A DNA stretch of 64,000 bases from Coniferiporia sulphurascens (GCA_002794785.1 NBBA01000008.1:1488001-1552000), one strand, 5' to 3'. Shown: positions 23,398-34,055, numbered from the stretch's first letter. Made by a program: numbers and translations. The notes: generated by a model from the sequence alone, not told the origin.

Positions 23398-24828
23398 CTG
23401 CCCTTCAGATTCCACATTGGTTTCTTCTATGGCACTTGCAGCCACTCCTTTCCACTTCTAAGGGACTCATCTTTCCTGATCTCACTCTCGGCCTGGTCTG
23501 GCTTTTCGTAGTTGCGATATGTATGCCTCCTTCTTTCTCCCTCTATTTATCCCTAATAGGGCATGTAAGTACACTAGGCCTCCCATGGGAGGCACACGTC
23601 CCGCCCAGTTTCACTCGATGAGCGATGATGGGCGCCTCAGTAGTTAAGTAGTTTACAGGCAGCCCCTTTGGGGCTGCAGGTGTATTGCATAGCTCAGGAG
23701 GAATAATAAAATTAAAAATTAAAACCAACCCCCCAGGTGACAATCCAGGCCGCCCCCACCTCCTATGCCCAGGTGGCCGCAGCAGCAGCCCCCCCAATGT
23801 CCACCAACCCCACCCCAGTGGCACCCACTGCTGGGGCAGTCATCAACCCGGCACAGAAGAAGAAGAAGAAGCGCATGCGGCAGGTGCCCCCCCCCCACAA
23901 TGTATGCCAAGGACCCAACACTGGTCCTGTCACCAGTCACAGGCCTCTCAGCACACCTCCAGAAACCTGCCATGGTCCTCACAAAAATAGCATGTGATTT
24001 CTTTGCCTCCCTCCCAACTGCAGACCAAGTTATGGTGCTCTCCTCATTCAATGTGTAGGGGAATCTTGTAACCACGTTTGCTCAACGCCCATACTCCACT
24101 AACCCATCCACAGCCACGATCATCGACCGGCATGTGGAAGTGTTCTCACACCACATGCGTGACAGGTGTACTACCAAAGGGGCCGAGGCTCCCGAGGTAT
24201 TCCAACTGACCCCCTCCCGCATTCAGCCTAGGTCCTCCCTGCGGATTTCAATGGTACCCTGCAAGGACTACCACTTTGGCCAGAATGAGCATACCATCTC
24301 CAAGGCTGTCCTCCTGGCCGAAGTCACCAACAACCCATCACTTCGCCTCCTGGACTTCGTAGTCGCCCTCCACTTTGCCGCAACCCCCAAACACCTGCCC
24401 TCCCTGAGCAAGTGCCCAGTTGCCTTCTCCTTTGTCAACCCTGATGGGTCCATCCGAGAGCGCCTCCTCAAGCGTCCACAGGTCTGGCTCTTCGGATCCT
24501 CCCTCCACCTCTCTGTCCCTCCCATTCGCCCCAGCCTCACCCAATGTGAGCGCTGCCAAGGCCTCGGACATGGGACCAAGGGGTGCCATGCTCAAGCCTG
24601 CTGCATGGACTGCAGGGGTAATCACCTTACCCACAACCACTGCAAGAACTGTGCCCACTGCACCACCAACGCCATGGCCGAAGCCAACCCATGCCCTCAC
24701 CCTCGCCACTGCACCAACTGCAAGGGTGACCACCCCGCCACCCTCCTGTCCTGCCCCAAGAAGAAGCGATACCGCCAAATCCTGGAGGCCTTTGGGGACG
24801 AGCCCACCTTCAAACAGATGGAGGAGTC

Positions 24829-27545
24829 ATGATTGGAGACATCTCCGTCATGCAGTGGAATGCTGCCTGCTCACTTGTGGCGATAAATTCTCTGATTCCA
24901 CTTCTCACTGACACTCCCTCCCCACTGCACCTAATTCTTATTCAGGAACCACCCTGGTACCAAATAGGCCTGCAACCATCCCTCACCGACCCCACTGGTA
25001 CACCAGTGTACAATGTCCCCAACATCCCAGGCTACACACTGGTCCTACCCCCCAACTCCCGCCCCCAGGTAGTCACCTATGTGGCATGCTCCCTCCCTCC
25101 AACTTCATGGTCAGTCCTCAGAACTGCCTCTCACAGAACCGACATCCTCACTGTGGAAATCCGATCCTCCCTCACAGTCTGGGTGTGCAATTACTATGGC
25201 ATGTCACCCCCAGACCGGGTCAGGGCCCCTCCACAGTACCCAGGTGAGTCCTTCCTATTTTCGCTCCCCTCGGCACTAGCCACCACCCTCCTTGTGGCAG
25301 GCGACTTCAACCATCTCCACCCCACATGGTCCGAACTCTCCGCCTCACAGCCAGAGGAATTGAGGGCACAACCCCTTGACAACTTTTTCTGTGGGCACGG
25401 CCTAGCACCTGCCCATCTACCTGACTCTGACTCGAGGCCCGACGGCAATCGCCTTAGGTGCCCCATAGACATGATCTGGGCCCCCCCCCTCCGTTAACCC
25501 CGACGCCATCCTGGACTCGGCCACCTCCAACCTTTCTCCACTGTCAGATCATGCAATACTGCACTGGTCTATTCCTTTTCAGCCCCCACCTCCAGTCCTC
25601 AAGACCCGCCGGCTTCTACCAGCCGACAAGGAGGAATGGACTGACATCACCTTCCCTCTACTAGACCTTGCCTTTGACCTCACAGTCTGTGACACCCTCA
25701 CCTTGGACAACAAAGCCGATGCCGTGGTAACAGCCATGGTGGCAGCCCTCGAGCCATTCACCCGCCTCTCGAAACTGTCGAAAACGGAGGTCCCATGGTG
25801 GACATCAACATGCAAAAACCTGCTGACCACCATTTCAACAGCTACCACCCCCCTCCAGCACATGTCAGTGCACCGTGCCTTCAAACGCGGAGTGCACATG
25901 GCCAAGCGGCAGTTTTATGCCGATCAGGCAGCCAAAGCAGACACCTCCAACATCTGGACCTGGGCCAAACATGGCCTCGGCACCCACCCCACCCCCATCC
26001 TGTCCCTCAAGTGATGAGATGGCACCTTCACCCAGTCAGACAATGAGAAAGGTGAGCTATTTCATGAAACCTTCTTCATGCCTCCCCCTCCCCTGCCAGC
26101 GGACCAAAATCTGCCCCCACCCTCCCAATCAGCTGCCCCACCGATTCTCCTCACTGAGCTCACAGGGGCACTGTCCGACACCTCCAATTTGTCGGCTCCG
26201 GGCCTCTTGGGAATAGGCTACCGCCCCCTGAAATGGGTGGTGGAAGCTTACCCTGACAAGATTCTAACACTTTTCAATGACTGTCTGCACATGGGGCACC
26301 ACCCCAAGTGCTGGTGGGCGGCAAAAGTAGTTATGCTTTGAAAGCCTAACAAAAAGGACCTGTTCTTGCTGCACTCATACCAGCCCATCACCCTTGAGGA
26401 GACCTTAGGGAAACTCCTCGAAAAGATTATAGCTAACCGGCTCCAGTTCCTTGCTAACAAGTGGGACTGGCTGCCACCTAACCAGTATGGGGGGCATCAA
26501 GGACACTCAGTCTACGATGCCACCCAACACCTCTTACAGATAGCAGAGAATGCCCATGCGAAGGGCCTTGTGTGCTCAGTCTTAGCAGTCGACATCCAGG
26601 GCTTCTTCGACTCGGTACACCCCCACCTCCTCCATCGGCAATTGCTGGAGCTCCAGTGCCCACCTGACATGGCAGACTGGTGTCTCTCCTTCATGATGGA
26701 ACGGCAGGTTGCAGTCGCCTTTGACAGCACCACCCTCCCAACTGCCCTGAAACCCGACTTCGGCACCCCTCAAGAATTGCCCATCTCCCCCATCCTGTCA
26801 ACAATCTTCGCAGGCATGGTCCTCCGGCGCTTTCACCAAGCCGGCACCACAGTGCTTGCATATGTTGATGACCACTTACTAATATGTGTTGGCCCCTCAG
26901 TAGCATCCAACTGCTGCTGCTGTTACAATTTTCCTTTCACTTTCCCTATTGCGCTGACTCACTTCCTCTTCGTCACCATCAGTCAGCGCAACTCCCCCAT
27001 TTCTCTGCCTTACTCATCCTTATTCCCCTTACGCCATAAGACGCCATGATGACACCATATTGCACCATCATGATGTGCTTTGCTTACTGATCACTGTACT
27101 TGTATTACCAAGGCCTTCCTTGAGTTTCCACAACATTCCATAGTCTGGTAAACATACCTAACCAAGTCGCTACAGTAGCAAACACATAGAGTAGCATATA
27201 AGCATGTAACTTCCGTAGCACAAGCCCTAAGCTTGTGCTCTTTGTTCATACAAGCCCATTATCTGCTACCACCAGTATACTGTGTGTGTCTTGACCAACC
27301 GCCACTTCGTCGTAACCCGACTCGCTATAAGAAGCCTACCGCGTCCACATCGCCAATCAGGAAGCCCCATCGACGATCATCCCCTTTCGACATTACGACA
27401 TCTAGGAAGCCCCGTTGCCGTACCATCAGTTCCGACGATCAGGAAGCCCCAACGTCGATCACTGTATAACCGTTGAGCTTAACAGCTGCCTGGCCAATGC
27501 CTATCACCAACTTGATGGCCTCTTTGGTGACATTGGTCTCAACAT
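24829..27545 (+). pseudogene. LINE-A ORF2 of A-VI (endonuclease, RT part)
   Basis: The endonuclease is open for 222 codons (24829-25497: ISVMQWNAACSL, QEPPWYQIG, VAGDFNHLHPTW, CPIDMIWAPP), then a 1-2-nt change in a C-run shifts the frame. The RT is readable in pieces: NLSAPGLLGIGYRPLKW, ITLEETLGKLLEKIIANRL, NQYGGHQGHSVYDATQHLL, FFDSVHP, ISPILSTIFAGMV and an intact LAYVDDHLL near 26865. A TGA at 26339 replaces Arg of MLRKPN. LTR-a splits it at 26921, and only about 60 nt follow before LTR-c. RNase H is missing. Confidence 0.85.
26921..27484 (+). mobile_element. Solo LTR-a (564 bp), TSD GCTGC
   Basis: TGTTACAATT..GAGCTTAACA is flanked by GCTGC at 26916-26920 and 27485-27489. It is inserted in the RT of A-VI just after the YVDD block. 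Confidence 0.92.
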
Positions 27546-27601
27546 TGTTAGTAAATTGATGAAAATCATGATCACTGGATCGATGGATTAGCAAGATCGA
27601 C

Positions 27602-28252
27602 ATGGCAAGACCCATAACATTAATTGATACAAGGAATCTATGTCAATGCTGTAAAGATGCAGATCAAGTAGCATGGAAAGTGTTTAATATTGCATGTGCA
27701 ACAGTAGGACAGAATGCAGGATATGACAACTGTCAAATTACATTTGATCATACTACAAGAGAACAACAAGTGGCGGAAAGGCTAGAAGTAATAATTGAAC
27801 ATAGAGCAACTATGTTCTCATATCAATTGAATAGATATGTAATCAGCACTTACACAAGAACTAAGATTTATAATCAGCCACATAATGAATTATGTTATCA
27901 AAGGGCGGTTATTACATCAACCAATTATGCAGAAGCGGCACACCAAATAGTACATACTATCAATAAACAATTACAAGAACAAATATTCACATACAAAGCC
28001 AACTTCATAGCCAAAGGACACACAACAGTAGATTGAAAGGAACCAAATCAAAGACAGGAGTTAGTACCAATAGATAAGGAGATTATAATATGGTGGTTCA
28101 ATGATGAACTGTCATACAGAGTCACACCAGGGTATAGTAGGATAATGAATATAAACGCTATAGGACCCGAGGCGCTCTTTATGCCAGTAGACGATAGGAC
28201 ACCAGAACGAACCCCTTTTAATGATATTATGGAAGGTATGACTCAATCTTAG
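27602..28252 (+). pseudogene. Unknown protein encoded inside LTR-c
   Basis: MARPITLIDTRNLCQCCKDA starts at 27602. The frame is open for 144 codons to a TGA at 28034-28036, where copy 2 has CGA (Arg), and then continues open in the same frame to a TAG at about 28250. The original product would be about 216 residues: hydrophilic, rich in Asn, Thr and Ile, no signal peptide, no obvious membrane segment, with a CQCC motif near the N-terminus. It is not recognised as Gag, protease, RT, integrase or envelope. The same frame in the second LTR copy, despite its own damage, argues that it was once a real gene carried by the LTR. Confidence 0.6.
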
Positions 28253-28563
28253 TCTACGGTAATAAGTAACAAGCCACAACAAGATAAGATTAAGAAGGCT
28301 AGCATAATCACTGAGCCACACAAGTATATCTAAGCGTTCGGCTAAGAATAACTGATGGAAGCAGGGCAATCAATTAGAAGATGCAATTGATGGGAGCCAA
28401 GTATAGCACATTGCACAGCAGAACCGATTAGGAAATAAGGAGAAGCATCATAGGTATAGTAGTATCCGAGAATGGTTAACTTAGATATTATACTGTATGA
28501 CTCAATGGAAACTCAGGGAAGGTTCTAGCATAAGATAAAGATAGCACGGTAGGCTGTAGAATG

Positions 28564-28781
28564 TACCGGAATATGTAACTGACTCATAAGAAGCTAAGAA
28601 TAGTAAATAGCATGTACAGGATTGTACCGGAACATTCTTATGACTTATAAAGTGAGAGTAGTATGCTGTAGTATCTACCGGAACATAGTAAATAGACTAC
28701 AACATGTAGGGTATAAAAGCCCAATGTAAAATTGCGGTAAAAAGCAGTTTAATTCATCTCTTGTCTCTTACCACCATCATC
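28564..28781 (+). promoter_or_regulatory. LTR-c promoter: TACCGGAA x3, TATAAAAG, leader motif
   Basis: TACCGGAA occurs at 28564-28571, 28625-28632 and 28676-28683, each followed by C/TAT or CATT/CATA. TATAAAAG is at 28712-28719. The CATCTCTTGTCTCTTACC leader motif starts at 28755, a plausible distance for the transcription start. Copy 2 has the same layout, with TATAAAAG at 35589-35596. Confidence 0.5.
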
Positions 28782-28895
28782 AGCTCTAACACTCTAGCAA
28801 GTGAAGGGTAATAAGCCTACCCTAAACTAACTAGTATTACTGTGTGAATCTGTTATCACTTGTTTCAATCCCTCACTCAGGGAGCAAATCTAACA

Positions 28896-30366
28896 GCATT
28901 CAATGTTTTCCACTGCTCTTACTGCTATCTCCAACAACAACAATGACATTGATACTGATGAGGTTATTACTGACAGCCCAAAGCCTTTCAAATGCTCACA
29001 TGTGCACTGGAGCACCATCAGTCTGACTCGCACAACTCCCTGGGCCTTGCACCTGGGGACAATGCGCCCCCTGCTGGTAATGCCAATTCCAACACTAACG
29101 GGGGAATGGTACCTATGACCACATCTCTTCCAGCATCCACATCTGCACCTGCACTGGTACATCTCTCGATGCACTCCTTGCCTTCTTTGCATCTTTGGGT
29201 CAGGCAGACACTGAGATTGCCACACATGTCATCCCGAATCTTACATTCCTGTTACAACATGAAAAGAAGTCCAATGCATCATATGTGAATGTTGCAAAGT
29301 TCATAGGTGTGATCACTCGTTGTCACCAGTCATTAGCAGCAGGGACTATTGCAGAGTTCTCAAAGGCCTTGAAGGTAAACCCAGTATTTCACATTGAAAG
29401 GGTCTGAGCTCTAAAGATCTGATAATTTAATGCAGAACAGGTCCAAGGTGACAAGCAACATCGTACTGAACCTGCTTGTGCTAGGAGAAATTGATTGCGT
29501 TATGTATGGAATACACATCTCCCTATGTCTGGCAGATGCTAAATATTTATCAAACCCAGCAACTTCACACCCAGTGCAGTATGCTCTGCATGGTCACTGC
29601 ACTGCATAAGAGTATGGTGCAGGGTGCATCATCCTGCTTTGATGTGTTTGCTGATGATATCCAGTGTGGACAGTGGGGTGCGGAGTTCAAGGAGCTTAAT
29701 AGCGGACCATGAGGTTGCATGTGCAGAGAAGTGGAAATGGTTTGTAGAAATAAGCCTGAGCAATTGGAGAGTTACATGCAACATTTCAATTTACTTACCC
29801 CACTCTGTAGCACAAATACAAACACACATACAATGACATGCCTAACACATTTGCATCTCTGACCCTCCACTGCCAACTCAACAGCTTGACAAAATGAATT
29901 CAATTTATATTGTTGTATACAAAGAAAGGAAAGAACACATCCTAATTGATAGTGATCCATCCACCCACAAATAAAATACATACATGCAAGAAGTCCAAGT
30001 ACATCTAAGAAGACCACCCAAAGAAACTATAGAAACACTTTGCAATCTCTGTGCCAGCATGTTTCCTCTCCTTGATGGCTGCTTTGCCAGCAAGTACAGA
30101 CTTGAAAAATAATTCAAATATAAAAAAATACTCAAAATACTCAAAAACAGTCACAATAGTTATCAGAAGATAATATAGGGCTATATACCACTATATAGCA
30201 TCACTTAAGCAGTATATAGTGCTATATAGTGCTATATAGTGCTATATATGCTATATAGTGCTATATAGTACTATATCCACTATATTAATTCAAAAGGCAC
30301 AAAATAGCACTATCTAATGCTATATAGTGCTATATAGTTATCCTGCCAGACTATATAGCATTTGGG
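28896..30366. other. Low-copy AT-balanced segment with decayed coding remnants
   Basis: It does not resemble the LINEs or any other repeat in the window. On the plus strand, frames that look coding but are shifted against each other are visible: FSTALTAISNNNNDIDTDEV (28903 on), a Ser/Thr/Pro-rich stretch (about 29000-29160), and DALLAFFASLGQADTEIA through NVAKFIGVITRCHQ (about 29170-29407). The rest to 30170 shows nothing clear. It may be a decayed host gene, the internal part of the LTR-c element or a DNA transposon. No PBS is recognised after the LTR-c end. Family not recognised. Confidence 0.35.
30172..30360. repeat. CTATATAGTG palindromic tandem repeats
   Basis: About a dozen copies of the near-palindrome GCTATATAGT(G) occur between 30178 and 30360, in a 5-copy block at 30211-30275 and scattered copies around it. 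It ends the low-copy segment, directly before the LINE-A copy A-VII. It is not seen elsewhere in the window. Confidence 0.8.
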
Positions 30367-31412
30367 TTTTTCCTGATGTGCACGCTGGAAGGGGGTGGTG
30401 GCCGTTGTAATGGCGGATAGAAGGTCCTTGCAGTGGGGTGACCACCATAGGACTTCTGTTTTTGACGTTTTGTGAGGCAGGTGAATGGCTGGAGGGCTGT
30501 GACCATAGAGTCGATGACTGCCTTAGCTTTGATGTCCAGGTTATTGGCGTTGAGCCCTGGTAGGCAGAAAGCTGCTTTGAGGAGAGGGAAGGTGATGTTG
30601 GTCCATTCCTCTTTGTCGGCTGGGAGGAGCTGACGGGTTTTTAGGACTGGAGGGGGGGGCTGAAATGGCAGTGACCACCTGAGAATGGCGTGGTTGGACA
30701 ATGGGGAGGGGTTGGAGGTAGCCGAATCCAGGATAAAGTCAGGGTTGACTGCAGGTGGGACCCAGATCATGTCAATGGGGCACTGATGACAATTGCCATC
30801 GGGCTGTGAGTCACTGTCAGGAAGGTGGGCAGGCGCCAGGCCATGCCCGCAAAAAAAGTTGTCGAGGGGTTGAGCCCCAAGTTGTCTCGTCATGGGACAG
30901 AGAATTCGGACCACGAGTGGTGGCAATGGTTGAAGTCACCTGCCACAAGTAGAGTGGTGGCCAGTTCCAGGGGAAGTGAAAATATGAATGACTCACCTGG
31001 GTACTGGGGGGAGGTGTTTTCATGGTCTGGGGGGTGCATACCATAGTAGTTGCACACCCAGAGTGTGAGTTGAGATCGGACCTCCACCGTCAGTACGTCG
31101 GTGCCATGGGATGCGGCACCGAGGATTGACCATGAAGTAGGGGGGAGGGCTCAGGAGACATACGTGACTACCCTGGGGCGGACCTCAGGGGGGTAGAATG
31201 GGCATATACCCTGGGATGGTGGGAACATTGAAGACCGGGGAGCCAGCCTGGTTGGTGAGCAAGGGTTGCAGCCCTATTTGATACCAGGGTGGTTCCTGTA
31301 TGAGAATTAGGTGCAGGGGGGAGGGATCAGTGGTAAGGACCGGGATTAGGGAATGAATCACTGCTAGTGAGCAGGCGGCATTCCACTGTAGGATAGAGAG
31401 TGTCTCTATCAT
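30367..31412 (-). pseudogene. LINE-A ORF2 endonuclease of A-VII
   Basis: It starts METLSILQWNAACSL-like at 31412 and contains QEPPWYQIG, TDVLTVEVRSQLTLWVCNYYG, a frameshifted AGDFNHCHH block near 30940 and CPIDMIWVPP (30770). Frameshifts occur near 31190 and 30925. It ends in the linker after ADKEEWTN. No RT is present. Confidence 0.82.
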
Positions 31413-33431
31413 ATATCCTCCATCTGTTCGTTGGTGGGGTCAGTGTCGAGGGCCTCTATGATTTGGCGGTAGCACCTCTTCTTCGGGCACATCGGCAGGG
31501 TGGTGGGGTGGTCGCTTTTGCAGTTGGCGCATTGGTGGGGGTGGGGACATGTGTCGCCTTCGGGCACTGTGTCGGTGGCGCAGTGGGCACACGATTTGCG
31601 GTGATTGTGGGTCAAATGGGCACCTGCGCAGTCAGCACAGCAAGGTTGGGCGTGGCAGCCCTTGGTCCCATGCCCAAGGCCCTGGCAATGCTCACATTGG
31701 GTGAGTGTGGGGCGAATGGGTGGTACCGAGAGCTGGAGGGCGGAACCGAACATCCAGACACGTGGCCTCTTGAGGAGGCGCTTGCGGATGGAACCATCGG
31801 GGTCGACAAAGGAGAAGGCCATGGGGCACCTGTCCAGGGTTGGCAGGTGGTCTTCGGTGGCAGTGAAGTGGGGGGTGACTATGAAGTCGAGGTTGAGGAG
31901 CGCCGGGTTGTGTCAGACTTTGGCCAAGAGGGCCTTATTGGAGATGGTGTGTCCGTTCTGGCCGAACAGGAAGTCCTTGCATGGCACCATGGAGATGTGG
32001 AGTGCGGACCTCAGGCGGACTCTGGAGGGGGTAAGGGAGAATGCAGTTAGGATGGTAATTCCCACTGCGATGCACTCTGTGCACATATGGGAGGCATATG
32101 CCGTGGAGTGGTGATTGATGATCGTCTCTGTGGTCGGGTTAGCCGAGGATGGTCGCGCTGCAAATGTGGTCATGATGTTTCCCTTCACGTTGAAAGTGGA
32201 GGAAAGGACCGGGACACAGTCTGTGGTGGGGAGGGAGGCGAAAAACTCATGTGACACTTTGGTGAGGGCCATCGCTGATTTCTGGTTTTCAGCACGGATG
32301 CCAACAGTGGGGGTGAGGACCAAGGTTGGGTCCTTGGCGTACATTGTGGGTGGGGGGGGCACCTTATGCATGCACTTCTTCTTCTTCTGCGCTGGGTTGA
32401 TGACCGCTCCAGTGGCTGGGGCCACTGGGGTAGGGTTGGCAGTTGTTGGGGAGCCGCTGATGCGGCCACTTGTGCATAGGAGGTGGGGGTGACGGTGATG
32501 GCAGCCTGGGGGGCGGGTTGCTGTTGTTGTTGCTGTTGTTGACGTTGGGCGGGCCTAGAGCTGATAGAGGCCATCTGGCGTGAAATAGAAGCCACGTCAG
32601 TAGTCAGGCGCTTGACTGCATCAGTCAGCGCCCTCATTTCTGGGGTCCTGGTGGTGGCCGGGGCCCTTTGGGGGGGGCGAGCTGGTGCAAAGGGTTCTGG
32701 GAGGACGATTTCCATCCCCTCCCTCACAAAGTTGTAGGCCATCACCATGTTGCGGTAGATGATGTGTTGGGGGTCACTCCTTTCTTGAGCAATCTTGGAC
32801 AGAGTCTGTTGAACGTTCCAGAGGAGGTCGCCCACAAACTGTGCTGCCTTTATGTCTATTGTCTCGGTGGTGGTTTCCACTGTTTCTTTGTCAAAGTCAT
32901 CCAGGGTGTGGGAGAGGGCGTGCATGAAACCTGAGGTGTGTTGTTCGTGCTGCTGGGCTGGGGGTCCTCTCGGGGTGAGAGGCGACATGGCAGCAGAGGA
33001 GCATTTCCGCCTGAGGCTTGTGCCTCCCACCTGTTGTGGGGGGTATGGGGGCCGACTGCCATTTCTGGGGCTGTCTTGCTGAATTCATTGGAGCCATGGA
33101 TCGACCCTACCGAGGCAGCTGGGGAGCCGGCTCGTGATGCCTGCCTGGACTCCATGTGCGCCTGGGCAGTGAAGTCGTAGGCCGACACCAGTTGGGAGTC
33201 ACCGATGGCAGGGGAGGGTGCTAGGACATCTGGGGAGGAAGTCGGGGCCAGGAGGGGGTTTTGAGTGTATGGGGTGGGTGTTGTCTCACGCATGGTGGCG
33301 GCGACAGCTGCAGCCAACAGGTTGGAGGCGGCTTCGGCTGCTCTTGTGGCGGCTAGGCTAGCCAACGAGGATGAGGAGATGGCAGGTCAGTTGCGACATA
33401 GTGCATTCCAGTAATCACTGGGGTTCAACAT
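31409..33431 (-). pseudogene. LINE-A ORF1 of A-VII
   Basis: The ATG is at 33431 (MLNPSDYWNALC), with a TGA soon after, then ATRAAEAASNLLAAAVAATM and further Ala/Pro-rich sequence like ORF1 of A-VI. A Gln-rich run (RQQQQQQQQP, about 32530), MYAKDPTLVLTP (32340), SMVPCKDFLFGQ and the knuckles CEHCQGLGHGTKGC and CANCKSDHPTTLPMC follow. Frameshifts occur near 32860, 32430 and 31900; the last 137 codons are open. It ends in the ATGA-type overlap at 31409-31412. Confidence 0.85.
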
Positions 33432-33498
33432 GGGGGAGTTTTAGCTGCCCACACTAGTCGATGGTGGTGGTTACTGGTCAAGAAGGGTGCAACAGACT

Positions 33499-34055
33499 GT
33501 TACAATTTTCCCTTCACCTTTCCATATGCGCTGACTCACTTCCTCTTTGTCATCACCAGTCGGCACAACTCCCCCATTTCTCTGCCTTACTCATCCTTAT
33601 TCGCCTTGCACCATAAGACGCCATGATGACGCCTTATTGCACCATCATGATGTGCTTTGCTTACTGACCACCGTACTTGTATTACCAAGGCCTTCCTTGA
33701 GTTTCCATGACCTCCCATAGTCTGGTAAACATACCTAACCAAGTCGCTACAGTAGCAAACACATAGAGTAGCATATAAGCATGTAACTTCAGTAGCACAA
33801 GCCCTAAGCTTGTGCTCTTTGTTCATACAAGCCCATTATCTGCTACCACCAGTCTACCGTGCGCCTTCAGGCAAATAGTCGCTTCGTTGTAACCCAACTC
33901 GCTATAGAAGCCTATCGCGTCCACATCGCCGATCAGGAAGCCCCATCAACAATCACCTTCGACTTACGACATCTAGGAAGCCCCGTTGCCATACCAACAG
34001 TTCCAACAATCAGGAAGCCCCGACGTCGATCACCGCGTAACCGTTGAGCTTAACA
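33499..34055 (+). mobile_element. Solo LTR-a (557 bp), TSD CAGAC
   Basis: TGTTACAATT..GAGCTTAACA is flanked by CAGAC at 33494-33498 and 34056-34060. It lies in ORF1 of A-VIII next to the 5' end of A-VII. Confidence 0.92.

Larger units (their letters stand above)
21035..23722 (+). mobile_element. Chimeric retroelement X-I (element X + LINE-B 3' end)
   Basis: One insertion unit bounded by AACCAACCCCCCA at 21022-21034 and 23723-23735 (13 bp, identical). Inside, in order: a LINE-like 5' motif (CTTCTTGTCCTCTTACCACC), about 1.27 kb of non-coding element X body, then from about 22874 the LINE-B ORF2 C-terminus, LINE-B 3' UTR and A-rich tail. A solo LTR-a interrupts the body. Because the outer TSD brackets both parts, X and the LINE-B end were integrated together as one RNA-derived copy. 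Removing it restores ORF1 of A-VI in frame. Confidence 0.88.
20112..24832 (+). pseudogene. LINE-A ORF1 of A-VI, split by X-I
   Basis: MSDYHGALHRTRPSV starts at 20112. The first exon-like part (20112-21034, about 307 codons) is open and contains an Ala-rich segment, a Ser/Pro-rich linker and a Gln-rich run (QQQQQQQQ). After removing 21035-23722 plus one TSD copy, the frame continues exactly (QQPTP then QVTIQAAPTSYAQ). A frameshift occurs at MYAKD (about 23900) and a TAG near 24056 (AFNV*). The rest (24134-24832) is open, with SMVPCKDYHFGQ, DFVVALHFA and the knuckles CERCQGLGHGTKGC and CTNCKGDHPATLLSC. Total length without the insert is about 673 codons. It ends in the ATGA overlap at 24829. 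Confidence 0.88.
20054..27545 (+). mobile_element. LINE-A copy A-VI, 5'-complete
   Basis: It begins at the family 5' motif (CTTCTTGACCAGTAACCACC, 20057 onward), 58 nt before the ORF1 ATG. ORF1 is split by X-I (21035-23722) and the RT by a solo LTR-a (26921-27484). It is lost at 27546 in the middle of the RT palm (GLNI, where relatives continue EAAKTEC), where LTR-c begins. Its 3' end is not present. Confidence 0.88.
27546..28895 (+). mobile_element. Long LTR, family LTR-c, copy 1 (1,350 bp, carries an ORF)
   Basis: TGTTAGTAAATTG..CAAATCTAACA ends match copy 2 at 35413-36759 (opposite strand). It is AT-rich, unlike the LINEs. It contains an ORF (27602-28252), three TACCGGAA motifs (28564, 28625, 28676), a TATAAAAG box (28712-28719) and a leader starting CTCTTGTCTCTTACCACC about 45 nt further on, the order U3-R-U5. 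Left flank AACAT (27541-27545) and right flank GCATT (28896-28900) do not match. The right side is not the interrupted LINE, so this copy is either the 5' LTR of a decayed element or sits at a rearrangement. Confidence 0.75.
30367..33488 (-). mobile_element. LINE-A copy A-VII, 5'-complete, 3' half missing
   Basis: The 5' motif (CTTCTTGACCAGTAACCACC on the minus strand) lies at about 33462-33488. ORF1 and the endonuclease follow, and the copy stops near 30370-30385 in the linker before the RT (TTATPLQR-like block). There is no RT, RNase H, 3' UTR or tail. The break abuts the CTATATAGTG repeats, so the 3' half was lost by deletion rather than by ordinary 5' truncation. The 5' end is inserted in ORF1 of A-VIII. 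Confidence 0.82.

Noticed and set aside
27541..28900. 5-bp TSD for LTR-c copy 1
   Set aside because: Left AACAT and right GCATT do not match without shifting the ends; copy 2 shows the correct ends, so copy 1 is regarded as rearranged or as part of a larger element.
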